Source of the DNA: JANXQG01 sp963824275
GTDB taxonomy: Bacteria; Planctomycetota; Planctomycetia; Pirellulales; Thermoguttaceae
Direction: 5' to 3'
Length of the DNA stretch: 64,000 nt
Assembly: GCA_963824275.1 (NCBI GenBank)
Contig: CAWGOT010000010.1
Location: forward strand, 744,001-808,000
Part shown: positions 27,746-36,743 of the stretch, piece by piece
Layout: the number at the start of each line of letters is the position of its first letter
Position numbering within the stretch: the stretch's first letter is position 1
Program-made: the position numbers and the translations under genes
The notes under the pieces: model-generated
The model's database searches: none
Told to the model about the DNA's origin: nothing
What the model saw: only the letters and a program-made list of their open reading frames with translations

Positions 27746-28752
27746 ATGCTCCCCGCAGGTCAAACCATCCCGAAACCGACCGCCTCGATCCCGCTGACCC
27801 GCCCTGCGGACCGGCTCCTGTTCGCGCCGGCGCGGGACCGCTATGGTCTTCGGCTGGCATTGGTCTTCGGCAACCAGTGCCCGGCGGGCAGTGCCCTTAC
27901 TACGTCGCAGGGCAGTGCCGCCATTGCGATATCGGGGCGGGTGAAGGCGCCGCGGTCACTTCGGAATTGAATCGTCAACGGCTGGCCTGGTTCCAGGCCA
28001 AGTACCACCAGGACTTGCCGGATGCGGCGCATTTGCTCCTGTACAACTCGGGTTCAGTTCTCAATCCGCGGGAAATGCCACCGGACGTGCTTGACGAGAT
28101 CCTCCTCTGGGCCCGCTCGCTGCCGGCCGTGCGGATGGTCTCCCTGGAAACGCGGGAAAATGCGGTAACAGAACTCGCGCTGCGGCGCGTGGTTGATCGG
28201 CTAGGTCCGGGCAAGGCGGCGCGGGTCGTCTTGGGCCTGGAGACCTCCGACAATCATCGCCGAGAGGTGCTCCTGGCGAAGCGCATGCCGCGGTCGGCGG
28301 TGCAAAGAGCGGCCCAGGCGATCGGTGCGGTGGCTGCTGAGGCGGGGCCTGAGCGAATAGGATTGACCTTGAATATCCTCGTCGGCGGCCCCGGAACTAC
28401 TCCGCGAACCGCCGTCGACGACGCCCTGATGACGGCCGATTTCGCCCTGGAAACCGGCCGCGCGGGGAACGTCTCGATTGACCTCAATCTGCATCCTTAC
28501 TACCGCAGCAGGCGCGGGCGGTCGATCTTCCCCGACCATCCCCGTTGTTCGCCCCAGACCGTCGCGGAGGCGGCGTCGGCAATCGCCGCAAGGGTCGCCG
28601 GTCATTTCCCGCCCACCACGCTGTACATTGGAACCGAAGACGAGGGCAACGACACCGACCCGATCGCCCTTGATTGGCGTGCGGAGGCGGTGCGCGACGC
28701 CGTGGCAAGGTTCAACGTGTCGCAGGATGGCTCCGCGCTGAAGTTCCTTTGA
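27746..28752 (+). CDS. Radical-SAM-like protein with CX7CX2C cluster motif, one frameshift
   Basis: About 335 residues. The first 44 residues (LLFAPARDRYGLRLALVFGN) lie in one frame and the rest in another; they join near 27878. The join leads into GGQCPYYVAGQCRHCDIG, a CX7CX2C set that could hold a 4Fe-4S cluster as in radical SAM enzymes, although the classic spacing is CX3CX2C. Downstream strands fit a partial TIM barrel: AHLLLYNSGSVLNP, VRMVSLETREN, ARVVLGLETSDNHRREVLL (the GLET block is typical of Elp3/MiaB-like radical SAMs) and LTLNILVGGPGT. Tightly linked to the carbamoyltransferase. The family is not identified beyond superfamily level, and the break sits beside the key cysteines, so the motif needs checking. 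Confidence 0.6.
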
Positions 28753-28840
28753 AATAAGCCGCAGGGTGGGCCTGGCCTGCGCGAAAGTGGCGTCTTGGCA
28801 GGACGAGAGGTTATGCCGCTTTTGTTCCGGGCCACGGGGG

Positions 28841-29125
28841 ACGGGCGTTTACGCCCGTTTCGGGCTTCAGCCCGTAATCGGCCCGGCATTTATGCCGGGT
28901 TGCTAGCAGGCGAGAAGTAACTCACCAGTTTGGCGACTATGGATGTCAGGCCCGTTTACGGGCCTCCTTTCCTTTGTCGCGACAATCCGTGGGCAGGAGC
29001 CCCGTAAACGGGGCTGACAACGCGAATCAATCGATGAGTACAACCGATATTGGCGGTTTCGGCTTGCCCGGCATAAATGCCGGGCCTAATACCGGCTGAA
29101 GCCGGAAACGGGCGTGAACGCCCGT
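28841..29125. repeat. Mirrored array of short palindromes
   Basis: Eight hairpins in 285 bases, arranged symmetrically: ACGGGCGTTTACGCCCGT (28841), CGGGCTTCAGCCCG (28861), GCCCGGCATTTATGCCGGG (28881), AGGCCCGTTTACGGGCCT (28948), AGCCCCGTAAACGGGGCT (28998), GCCCGGCATAAATGCCGGGC (29066), CCGGCTGAAGCCGG (about 29091) and ACGGGCGTGAACGCCCGT (29108). The last three repeat the first three in reverse order and orientation. No gene is seen in 28753-29202. Confidence 0.85.
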
Positions 29126-29202
29126 CCGCATTTCCTTCGGAACAAAAATGCGCCGCACAGAACACGCGATTTCATCCAAATCATCCGACTTTTGCGCAGT
29201 CC

Positions 29203-29291
29203 AGGGTGGGCCGAGTGGAACGAGTCCCACCATGAATCGCCTGAACCTTTAATGATTCCTGGTGGGACTCGCTCCACTCGGCCCACCCTAC
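29203..29291. repeat. Palindromic element, family D (copy 2)
   Basis: The same arms as at 11541-11620 (AGGGTGGGCCGAGT and its complement), with a different 25-base loop. It begins seven bases beyond the stop of the minus-strand MFS gene. Confidence 0.9.
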
Positions 29292-29298
29292 GGCTACT

Positions 29299-30665
29299 CT
29301 ACAAGTCGGTGATCGGCTTATGCCTGGGCACGAGCGCCTTCATGATGGCCCAGGCAATCAGATAGCTCAACGCGCAGACGATGAACATGAGGAGGTAGGC
29401 CGTCTGCGGATTGTCCTTGTAAGCGTCGGTCAGATAGCCGGCGAGTTGCTGGACGATCACGCCGCCCAAACCGCCGGCGGCAGTGCCGATGCCCGTGACC
29501 GAACCGACGGCTTTCTTCGGAAACATGTCGGAGACCGTCGTGAAGAGGTTTGCCGACCAGGCCTGGTGTGCGGCGGCCCCGATGCAAATCATGGCAACCG
29601 CCAGCACGGCGGCCATTTTCCCGAAACGATCGACGTCGCCGAAGTACTGCGTACACAACACGGCCAACGGGATGCAAGCAATGAGCAACATCGCCAACAT
29701 GCGGGCCTTGTACACCGGCATCCCTTTCTTGATCAGGGTCATGGGAATGCTGCCCCCATAGATGCTGCCTAGGATGGCAACCCCGTACACTACGAACGTC
29801 GGCAACATGACGTTACGCTTGGTCATGCCGAATTGTTTTTCAGATAATCCGGCAACCAGAAGAGGTAGAACCACCAGATGCCGTCGGTCATGAACTTGCC
29901 GACACAGAAGGCCAGCGTCTGGCGGTAGCCGAACAAGCGGAACCAGGAGACCTTCCCTTGGTCGCCGTCGGCGCGGGGGTCGGTTTTTTCATCGTCCAAG
30001 TGAATGTAGTCAAATTCGGCCTTGGAAAGCCCCTTCCGCTTGCCCGGCGAATCGTAAAGCCAGAACCAGAAAATCAGCCAGAGAAACCCCGACGCGCCGG
30101 TGAGGATGAAGGCCATCTTCCACCCCAACTGATCGCCGAAGTAGATCATGCACCAGGGAACGAAGATCGCGGCGACCATCGCGCCGAAGTTCGAACCGCT
30201 GTTGAAGATGGCCGTGGCCAGGGCGCGTTCGCGCTTGGGAAACCACTCGGCCACCGTCTTGATCGAGGCCGGGAAGTTGCCGGCTTCGCCGATGCCGAAC
30301 GCGCTGCGGACCGCGATGTGCATCAGCACCAAGCGGCCCACGAACGCATTGAGAATTCCAAAGACCGACCACACGACGAGCGAGATGGCCAAACCCATCT
30401 TGGTCCCGATCTTGTCGATGACCCATCCGGCAACGATCGTCATCCCCGCGTAAAAGGCCGTGAATGCCGACGTGAGGTTGCCAAAGTCCGTGTTCGTCCA
30501 ACCAAACCCACCTTGGTCAAGCGGCGTGCAGAAAAAATCCTTCAGGTAACTGATAACCTGACGGTCCATGTAGTTGAAGGTCGTGGCGAAAAACAGCAGG
30601 CCGCAGATGACCCAGCGGTAATGGCTGACTTGAGGGCGGATAGGATCTTGTGCGCGGTCACTCAT
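29299..30665 (-). CDS. MFS transporter, ExuT/hexuronate-type, one frameshift
   Basis: A roughly 455-residue, 12-helix major facilitator of the anion:cation symporter group, whose ExuT members import hexuronates. Seen are FNYMDRQVISYLKDFF in helix 1, AFYAGMTIVAGWVIDKIGTK in helix 2, FGIGEAGNFPASIKTVAEWF, SGSNFGAMVAAIFVPW, and FPKKAVGSVTGIGTAAGGLG in the second half. The halves lie in two frames. Restoring one A in the A-run near 29843 gives LPDYLKKQFGMTKRNVMLPT. The start at ATG 30665 lacks a clear ribosome site; GTG 30692 is an alternative. A family D hairpin follows the stop. Substrate inferred from family and from nearby glycosidases. Confidence 0.85.
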
Positions 30666-30847
30666 GGATATGCCGGTTTTGCCCAGATTCACGCCGGCCA
30701 GCGGTGCGTTGGGATGCCTAGGGCGCAGTAGCTTGGACGGTTGAGAAATTCTAACCGGGGTCTGTCACATCTGCAATGCAGGGCAAAAAACGTAAAAAGG
30801 GGGGGTGAGATCGCCAAAATTTATTAAATAATTCGAATGCTAGGCCC

Positions 30848-30876
30848 TTGAAGGTGACTCGGCAGTGCGGTAGACT
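30848..30876 (+). promoter_or_regulatory. Candidate promoter of the histidine kinase gene
   Basis: TTGAAG (30848-30853), a 17-base spacer and TAGACT (30871-30876). Downstream, about 30923-30980, TGGAGTCC and GGACTCCA bracket a palindromic GC-rich stretch in the leader. The rest of 30666-31031 shows nothing else. Confidence 0.35.
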
Positions 30877-31031
30877 TAATAGCATGCATGCAAGTTCTGT
30901 GGAGCGTCGGCAGAAATGGCCGTTGGAGTCCGGGCTTTGGCCGGAATCCCCGAAGCTCCGCCTAACGGCGGGACTCCAGCCGGCACAAACGACCGAAAAC
31001 CGCCTGCTCAACAGCGGAGGGCAAACGTGCC

Positions 31032-31829
31032 ATGCGTCAACTTAGTGCAAAGCAAAAGTCCAAGGCAACGCCTAAGTCCAGCGTTAAACGCAAATCCAAG
31101 ACAATCCCGGGTCAAACTGCCAAACGTCGGCCGGCTGCTGATGCTGTGAGGAAGGACGAGCAGAAGAAGGCCCAAGAGATTCTGCGCCACCTGCTGGAAT
31201 CCAGCGATCGCCAGCGGCATCTGATAAGCTGCGAGATCCATGACGGGCTCGCGCAGGAACTGGCGGGCGCCATCATGCAGTTCCAGGCCTACCGGTCTTT
31301 CCAGCGGACGAATCCCAAGCGGGCTGCGAAAGCCTTCGATCTCGGCATGCAACTCCTGCGCCAAGGCAATGCCGAGGCGCGGCGGTTGATTGAAGGCCTG
31401 CGCTCGCCGCGCTTGGATGAGGAGGGCGTCGTCGGCGCTGTCGAGAATCTCGTAGACGAATGGGCCCAGCGGAACAAGGTCAAGATCAAGTTCCATTCCA
31501 ACGTGGCGGAACTCGATCTGCCGCCCTTGCTGGAGAACACGGTCTTCCGCATTGTCCAGGAGTGCATCACCAACGCCTGCCGCCACAGCAAGAGCAAGAA
31601 AGTGAAGGTCGAGCTGATACAGCGTGGGGAGTGGCTCAAGATCCGCGTCCAGGATTGGGGGGTCGGCTTCAAGATCGGCCGCGTGGCGAAAGGCCATTTC
31701 GGCCTGGAAGGGATCCAAGAGCGGGCCAGGATCTTCGCGGGTCATGCCAGCATCAAGAGCGGTCCGCGCAAAGGGACGGAGATTCTCGTGGAGTTGCCTC
31801 TGCATCCGGTGTTCGCTGTGCGCGGTTAG
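31032..31829 (+). CDS. Orphan soluble histidine kinase (HisKA_3/NarL-partner type)
   Basis: A 265-residue kinase without a sensor or membrane segment. Residues 1-45 are very Lys-rich. The HisKA_3 dimer helix has the phospho-acceptor in LISCEIHDGLAQELAGAIM, then LRQGNAEARRLIEGLRSP. The HATPase_c domain shows the N-box VFRIVQECITNACRHSKSK, VQDWGVGF and GHFGLEGIQERARIFAG. This type (DegS, NarX, LiaS) phosphorylates LuxR/NarL-type regulators, but none is encoded nearby. It may sense a cytosolic signal through an unseen partner. GGAGGG lies about 12 bases before the ATG. It converges with the lut operon, 13 bases between stops. Confidence 0.85.
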   Translation: MRQLSAKQKSKATPKSSVKRKSKTIPGQTAKRRPAADAVRKDEQKKAQEILRHLLESSDRQRHLISCEIHDGLAQELAGAIMQFQAYRSFQRTNPKRAAKAFDLGMQLLRQGNAEARRLIEGLRSPRLDEEGVVGAVENLVDEWAQRNKVKIKFHSNVAELDLPPLLENTVFRIVQECITNACRHSKSKKVKVELIQRGEWLKIRVQDWGVGFKIGRVAKGHFGLEGIQERARIFAGHASIKSGPRKGTEILVELPLHPVFAVRG

Positions 31830-31842
31830 TTGCCGCCGTGCC

Positions 31843-32537
31843 TCACCCCACCAGGATCACCACCAGCCGCTTCGGGCCGTGGACGCCGAGGATCAAGACC
31901 TTTTCGATGTCGGAAGTGCGGCTGGGGCCGGTGATGAGCACGATCTCGCCGCGGGAATCGGGCGCTGCGCAGACCTTGGAAATCGGCCCCCAGGCGGCGG
32001 GCAGATGCTCGACGAGTTGCTCCACGCGGGCAATCACGATGCAGGCCGGCGGCAGATAGCACATCAGCCGCTGGTGGGCCGTCGAACAATGCACGACGCA
32101 CGAGCCGGTATCGGCCAATAAGGCGTTGGCCGCGATCAGCCCCACCGAAAGCTCCCCGATCCGCTGCGCGGTCCAGTCGGCAGTCACCCAATCAACGCGC
32201 TCGGCCGGAAGCTCGGCCGTCAGTTCCCGAACCAGCCCTGACCCGCAAGCGGGTGCCCCCAAGCTGCCGAGGCGGGGCCAGGGGGCCGAGTCCAGGAGTT
32301 GCGTAAGCTGACCTCGGGCATCGGCCATCGTCGGACAAGAGATGACCTCTCCCTTGAGGGCCTCCAACTCCGTGCGGAAACGAGCGACCATCGCCGCCGG
32401 TTGGGGGTCGGGGCACCCGCTTGCGGTCGCGGCCAGACTTCGGGCACCGGCGGCTCGCGGAGATCGCCGAAACCGGCCGCCGCGGCATGCGTGAGTCCGC
32501 TGCGAATACGCTGGAGGATAACGTCGCGGCTGCTCAT
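31843..32537 (-). CDS. lutC: LutC, lactate-utilisation LUD-domain protein, one frameshift
   Basis: About 230 residues; LUD (DUF162) subunit of the LutABC L-lactate dehydrogenase complex. The N-terminus SSRDVILQRIRSGLTHA (from 32537) and the main domain lie in different frames joined near 32425. The signature end VLITGPSRTSDIEKVLILGV HGPKRL and the middle SVGLIAANALLADTGSCVV are typical. The ATG overlaps the lutB stop as ATGA, showing translational coupling in a lutA-lutB-lutC operon. Last gene of the operon. Confidence 0.9.
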
Positions 32538-33945
32538 GGTTTGCCTTTCTGCCTCTCCTGCCACCAATCACGGAAGGAATGCGAGGGGACTTTGGGCAAC
32601 TCGCGGCCCCGCGTCCAGGCGCCGAGCTTGCCGGGGTGCCAGGGCAAGTATTTTGCCATCCGCACGCCGAGGCGGACCGCCCACATCGCCAGGCCGTAGC
32701 GCCGCGGACCGCCCATCGCCCAGGCGAAAAGTCGCCACTGCAGCCGCTCGAAGCCGGAGTTCATCGGCGAAGGCTCGTTCACCGCGCGATGGCGAAGATG
32801 GACCAATTGATGGGGAATGTCGATCTTTACCGGGCAGACCTCGCCGCAGGCCCCGCACAACGACGAGGCAAACGGCAGCTTGCCCGCCTTCTCCAGGCCG
32901 ACAAGGTGCGGCGTGAGCACCGAACCGATCGGTCCCGGATAGATCCAACCGTACGACCAGCCGCCCACTCGCCGGTAGACAGGGCAGGCGTTCAGGCACG
33001 CGCCGCAACGAATGCAGAACAACGACTGCCAGGCATGCGGGTCCTGCAGGACCTTCGTCCGGCCGTTGTCGAGAAAGATCACGTAGAGCTTCTTGCCCTC
33101 GGCCGGACCGTGGATCAAGTGCGTGTAGGCCGTCAGCTTCTGGCCGGTGCCGCTGCGGGCGAGCAGATTGAGAAACAGCGGCAGGTGATCGATCCGGGGA
33201 ATGAGCTTCTCGATGCCCACGAGCACGACGTGGACTGGCGGCGTGGCCGTCGAGAGGCCGGCGTTGCCTTCGTTTTCGACAACGACCACCGTGCCCGAGT
33301 CGGCCACGGCGAAATTGCAGCCGGAAATCCCCATGCCCGCGGCCAGATAATCGGCCCTCAGGTGCTTGCGGGCAATCGCCGTCAAGGCGGTGTGCTCCGC
33401 GCTGTAGGGCTCGCCCAGCTTTTCATGGAACAACTGGCCGACTTCTTCGGCCGAGAAGTGCATGGCGGGCGTCACGAGGTGGATCGGCCGCTGCTTGGCG
33501 AGTTGGACGATATACTCGCCCAGGTCGGTCTCGATCGCCGGATGCCCTCGGCTTCCAGGACATGGTTCAGTTCCATCTCCTCGGTGACCATCGACTTCGA
33601 CTTCACGACGCTCTTGACGTTGTGCTGGCGGGCGATGTCGAGCACAAGGCGGTTGGCCTCGGCCGCGTCCTGGGCGAAAAGGACTTCGACGCCGCGGGCC
33701 TTGATGTTGCCCTCGAACTGCACGAGCAGCTTATCGAGATTGGCGATGGCATACTTCTTGATCTGGTGAGCGGCCTCGCGCCAGTCCTGGAAATAGGGGA
33801 TGGAGGCGGCCAGGGCCGTATTGCTCTTGCTGGAGGCGTCGCAGACCTTGGTCAGGTTCTTGAACCGCGGCGCAGGCTCGTACAGGCCCTGGTTCTCCTC
33901 TTTCAGGAACTGTGCGCCGTCGAGATGGCTGGCATGGTCGGACAT
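32534..33945 (-). CDS. lutB: LutB, iron-sulfur lactate-utilisation protein, one frameshift
   Basis: A roughly 470-residue iron-sulfur subunit of LutABC. The N-terminal LUD domain (NTALAASIPYFQDWREAAHQ, SVVKSKSMVTEEMELNHVLE) is followed by the shift near 33540, then IETDLGEYIVQLAKQRP. GISGCNFAVADSGTVVV comes next, then two cluster motifs: CIRCGACLNACPVY and CGACGEVCPVKIDIP. These bind 4Fe-4S clusters that pass electrons from lactate oxidation to the chain. The start at 33945 is the ATG preceding SDHASHLDG; sequence upstream of it in frame is tandem-repeat DNA. The stop overlaps the lutC start. Confidence 0.9.
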
Positions 33946-34849
33946 GGTCGGAGGTCGGAAGTCGGAGGTCGGAACCAGCTTGTCCCGTCCTATGCGGTTT
34001 CTTGATTGGGATTTGCTGCTTCGAATTTCGGATTTGTTTCGGATTTCGGATTTCGGATTTCGGATTTTGCGCGTTAATGCCCGCGTCAAGGATTTCCGCC
34101 AGATGCATGATGCGAATATGCCTTGTAGCGGGGTCGCGCTGGAGCATGCCGCCGATATGCATCAGGCAGCTAATGTCGCCGGAAACGACAACGTCGGCCC
34201 CGCTCTTGACGATGTTCTCTTTCTTGCTCTGTCCCATGGCGAGCGACGTGCCGGGCATCTTCACGCTGAAAGTGCCGCCGAAACCGCAGCACTCTTCGAG
34301 GTTCGGCAGTTCGCAGTAGGTCAGGCCGCGGACCGATTGCAGCAGCTTCAGCGGATGGTCGAAGACGCCCAGTTCCCGCCGGCCGTGGCAGCCGATGTGC
34401 ATCGTGACTTTATGCGGAAAGCTGGCCCCCGTGTCCGTCACACCCAGGATGTCGACCAGGAACTCGCTGAACTCGAACACCCGGCGGCTCACCGCCAGCA
34501 CCTCGGGACTGGAATCGACGTGCGGAAAGAAGACCCGGCACATGGCCGTGCAGGAGCCCGAAGGGCTGATGATCCAACGGTACGGGGCGAACACCTTGCA
34601 GAACTTCTGGATCACCGGCCGCGATTCTTCCCAATAGCCCGAATTGAACGCCGGCTGCCCGCAGCAGGTCTGCTCGGCCGGAAAGACCAACGACACGCCG
34701 AATCGCTCCAGGATGCTGACCATCGCTTCGCCGATCCCTGGATAGAACTGATCGACATAGCAGGGAATGAACATCGCCACAGGTTCGCCCTGCCGGTACG
34801 GAGGGTCGTCTTGACGTGGCGCTGGCTTGTAGCGGAAGGCGGTGGTCAC
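33731..34849 (-). CDS. lutA: LutA, Cys-rich lactate-utilisation subunit with repeat-derived tail
   Basis: CCG-domain subunit of LutABC, homologous to glycolate oxidase GlcF halves. The two Cys-rich domains show FIPCYVDQFYPG, AEQTCCGQPAFNSGYW, SPSGSCTAMC, then HIGCHGRRELG and LEECCGFGGTFSVKMPG. GTG at 34849 is chosen as start because GAGGAAAG precedes it. After the normal end (HLAEILDAGINA, about 34075) the frame runs through a tandem repeat and about 215 bases into lutB in another frame. The last 100 or so residues are therefore probably not native; the original stop seems lost to repeat DNA or an indel. Confidence 0.85.
   Translation of the reverse strand: MTTAFRYKPAPRQDDPPYRQGEPVAMFIPCYVDQFYPGIGEAMVSILERFGVSLVFPAEQTCCGQPAFNSGYWEESRPVIQKFCKVFAPYRWIISPSGSCTAMCRVFFPHVDSSPEVLAVSRRVFEFSEFLVDILGVTDTGASFPHKVTMHIGCHGRRELGVFDHPLKLLQSVRGLTYCELPNLEECCGFGGTFSVKMPGTSLAMGQSKKENIVKSGADVVVSGDISCLMHIGGMLQRDPATRHIRIMHLAEILDAGINAQNPKSEIRNPKQIRNSKQQIPIKKPHRTGQAGSDLRLPTSDHVRPCQPSRRRTVPERGEPGPVRACAAVQEPDQGLRRLQQEQYGPGRLHPLFPGLARGRSPDQEVCHRQSR
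33946..34075. repeat. Tandem low-complexity repeats between lutA and lutB
   Basis: About 34015-34070 is an imperfect ATTTCGGATTTCGGATTTCGG array. 33935-33975 has GGTCGGAAGTCGGAGGTCGG. Together they occupy the expected lutA-lutB junction. Confidence 0.8.
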
Positions 34850-34909
34850 GTTCTTTCCTCGAGAGCAATGCGTTGCCAGGAAAGCCAACTGCGATGCGGG
34901 CAATACCCG

Positions 34910-34938
34910 GTTATACCAGCACGGGGGACGATTGTCGA
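34910..34938 (-). promoter_or_regulatory. Sigma70-type promoter of lutABC
   Basis: On the minus strand, TCGACA (34938-34933), a 17-base spacer and TATAAC (34915-34910), each five of six to consensus, about 60 bases before the lutA GTG. The rest of 34850-35154 is without features. Confidence 0.6.
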
Positions 34939-35154
34939 GAAGTACGAATTGCCGCACCTGTTCGAGTTCCGGCGGTAGCCGGGAAATGCCTGCTACTTTC
35001 CACCCGAAGGCAGGGCTACGAATGGTGGAGAACTTGTTGTTTACCGCCTTCGCGATACTTGCCGACTGGGTGATCGTGAACTAAAATTCGTGATGTGCCT
35101 GGAGTTTCGCAGGCGAATCACACGCTTCACCCCCCTTAGAGAAGGAATCATCCG

Positions 35155-35502
35155 ATGAAGAGCTTTGTGACGGCATTCTCGTTGGCAGTAGTATTGACGG
35201 CCAGTTCCAACGCGCTGGCCCAAGGCTATGCGGCCCTCATGCCGGTAGGACCTGTGCCCGCGGCAACCTACTACGCGCCCGCTCCAGTGGTGAGCTACGG
35301 CCCTATCGTGGCTACTTCGTATTACGCCCCAGGGCCCTACTATGTCGGGTCGCCGGTGGTAGCACCGTATTACGTTGCCTCGCCCTACGCGGTTGGCCCG
35401 GTCGTGGTAGGGCCGGTCTACGGCCGCCCGGTGATCGTTCGCCCCAAGGTCTATTTCCCCGGCCAGCCGGTGCGGAATGTGCTGCGCGCGGTGACGCCGT
35501 AA
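35155..35502 (+). CDS. Small secreted Tyr/Pro/Val-rich protein
   Basis: A 115-residue exported protein. The signal peptide MKSFVTAFSLAVVLTASSNA is followed by repetitive YYAPxPVV/YYV-type units (ATYYAPAPVVSYGP, TSYYAPGPYYVGSPVV, APYYVASPYAVGPVVVGPVY) and a basic end. AAGGA precedes the ATG. Such low-complexity secreted proteins are frequent in planctomycetes and have no known function; a cell-surface or matrix role is possible. Monocistronic by position: lutABC diverges on one side and repeats lie on the other. Confidence 0.7.
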   Translation: MKSFVTAFSLAVVLTASSNALAQGYAALMPVGPVPAATYYAPAPVVSYGPIVATSYYAPGPYYVGSPVVAPYYVASPYAVGPVVVGPVYGRPVIVRPKVYFPGQPVRNVLRAVTP

Positions 35503-35750
35503 GAGGCTATCCGGAAAGTCTGCTTGGTTATTTTGGGCATTGAAGCCCAACGCGCAAGCGAGGAATCCGCTTTCCATGCTCTATGACGCTCTATGACGCA
35601 CATTCCTCGCTTATGCTTCGGGTTGGTGTCGCAGTATATACTTCGCGCGGCTGAATCTGACACGACGCCTAAGTGGCTTCCCCGCTTGCGCTTCGGGTTT
35701 GTGTGAATCGTGTCCCTTCAGGCCGCGCGAAGTATCGTCAACGTCCAAGG
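35503..35750. repeat. Composite family A repeats between convergent genes
   Basis: It contains GGCTATCCGGAAAGTC (outer arm type), the left inner arm 35538-35566, a tandem CTCTATGACG doubled at 35579-35598, the right inner arm 35602-35625, then CGCAGTATATACTTCGCGCG and a further GCTTGCGCTTCGGGTTTGTG copy (about 35684-35703). It lies between the small secreted protein and the giant gene's stop. Confidence 0.75.
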
Positions 35751-36743
35751 TCACCGTGCGATCTTCGACCGTCTCGAAAAGCGGCGGCAAGCCGCCGCAC
35801 AGCCAAGGGCCGCCAGGAGCAGCATGAGCGCGCCTGGCTCCGGCACCGCCGAAGGCGCCGCGACGGAATTGCCACTGGCCACTACGACTTCCGCGCCGCC
35901 GCCAAACACCACGCTCCCGCCCGCAGGCGAACCAAAGAGCGTTGCCGCTCCCGCTCCCACGGTCAAGCTCGACCCGTTGGGAATGCCGTTGGGGTTCTCG
36001 ACCACCAGCGTGCCGGCGTTCACGAAGGTGCCGCCGGTGTAGCCGTTGGAGCCGCTGAGGATCAGCGTGCCGGCGTCGTCCAGGCTCAAGGCCGAGCCGG
36101 TCACGCTCTCGCCGATGTCGCCGCTCAAAGTGAGCGTGGAAGTTGTTGTGGGCGCCACGCTCAGATTGCCGGCCAGGATAATGGGGGCCGAGATCACGTG
36201 CGTGCCCCCCTGCACGACAATGTGCGACGTGCTGCCGCTGTTGTCCATCGTCAGGGCGTTGGCGCCGGTCGCCGAGATGCTGAATCCCGAGGTGGGCGAT
36301 CCATCCGAATTGCCCAACACCAGCGTGCCGACCGAGACCGGAGCGTCCAGCACAACGCCCACCAGGGCCGACGAGGTGTTGTTCAGGATCGCCGTGTTGC
36401 CGGCCTTGGTCGGCGCGGTGTTGGGGCTCCAAGGACCGACGGACCAGGCGCCGGCGCCGGTTGCCCATGCCGCCGTTCCGCTGAACGAGGAACCGATCGG
36501 CAACTCCAGCGCGGTCGCGGTGTACTGCAAGGAGCTTGCCAACGCGGGATCGGGAACGCCGTTGAGGTCGACCGTGGTAAAGCTGCCGCTGTAGGCGTTG
36601 GCTCCGTACGCAATCAACTGCTCCCCGGACGCGGTGGCGCCGGAAAGGTTCAACGTGCCGCCGAAGGAATCGTTCATGAAATTGGCGTTGTTGGTCGTCA
36701 AGACGCTGCCGATCGTGAGATTCAACGCCCCAACAGCGCTCAC
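35751..36743 (-). CDS. Giant protein, C-terminal part with PEP-CTERM signal
   Basis: 330 residues. A third module start (AAWATGAGAWSVGPWSPNTA, about 36425-36475), last PATR units (GSNGYTGGTFVNAGTLVVEN), then the sorting tail VPEPGALMLLLAALGCAAAC and RRFSRRSKIAR to TGA at 35751. Confidence 0.85.
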   Translation of the reverse strand: MSAVGALNLTIGSVLTTNNANFMNDSFGGTLNLSGATASGEQLIAYGANAYSGSFTTVDLNGVPDPALASSLQYTATALELPIGSSFSGTAAWATGAGAWSVGPWSPNTAPTKAGNTAILNNTSSALVGVVLDAPVSVGTLVLGNSDGSPTSGFSISATGANALTMDNSGSTSHIVVQGGTHVISAPIILAGNLSVAPTTTSTLTLSGDIGESVTGSALSLDDAGTLILSGSNGYTGGTFVNAGTLVVENPNGIPNGSSLTVGAGAATLFGSPAGGSVVFGGGAEVVVASGNSVAAPSAVPEPGALMLLLAALGCAAACRRFSRRSKIAR

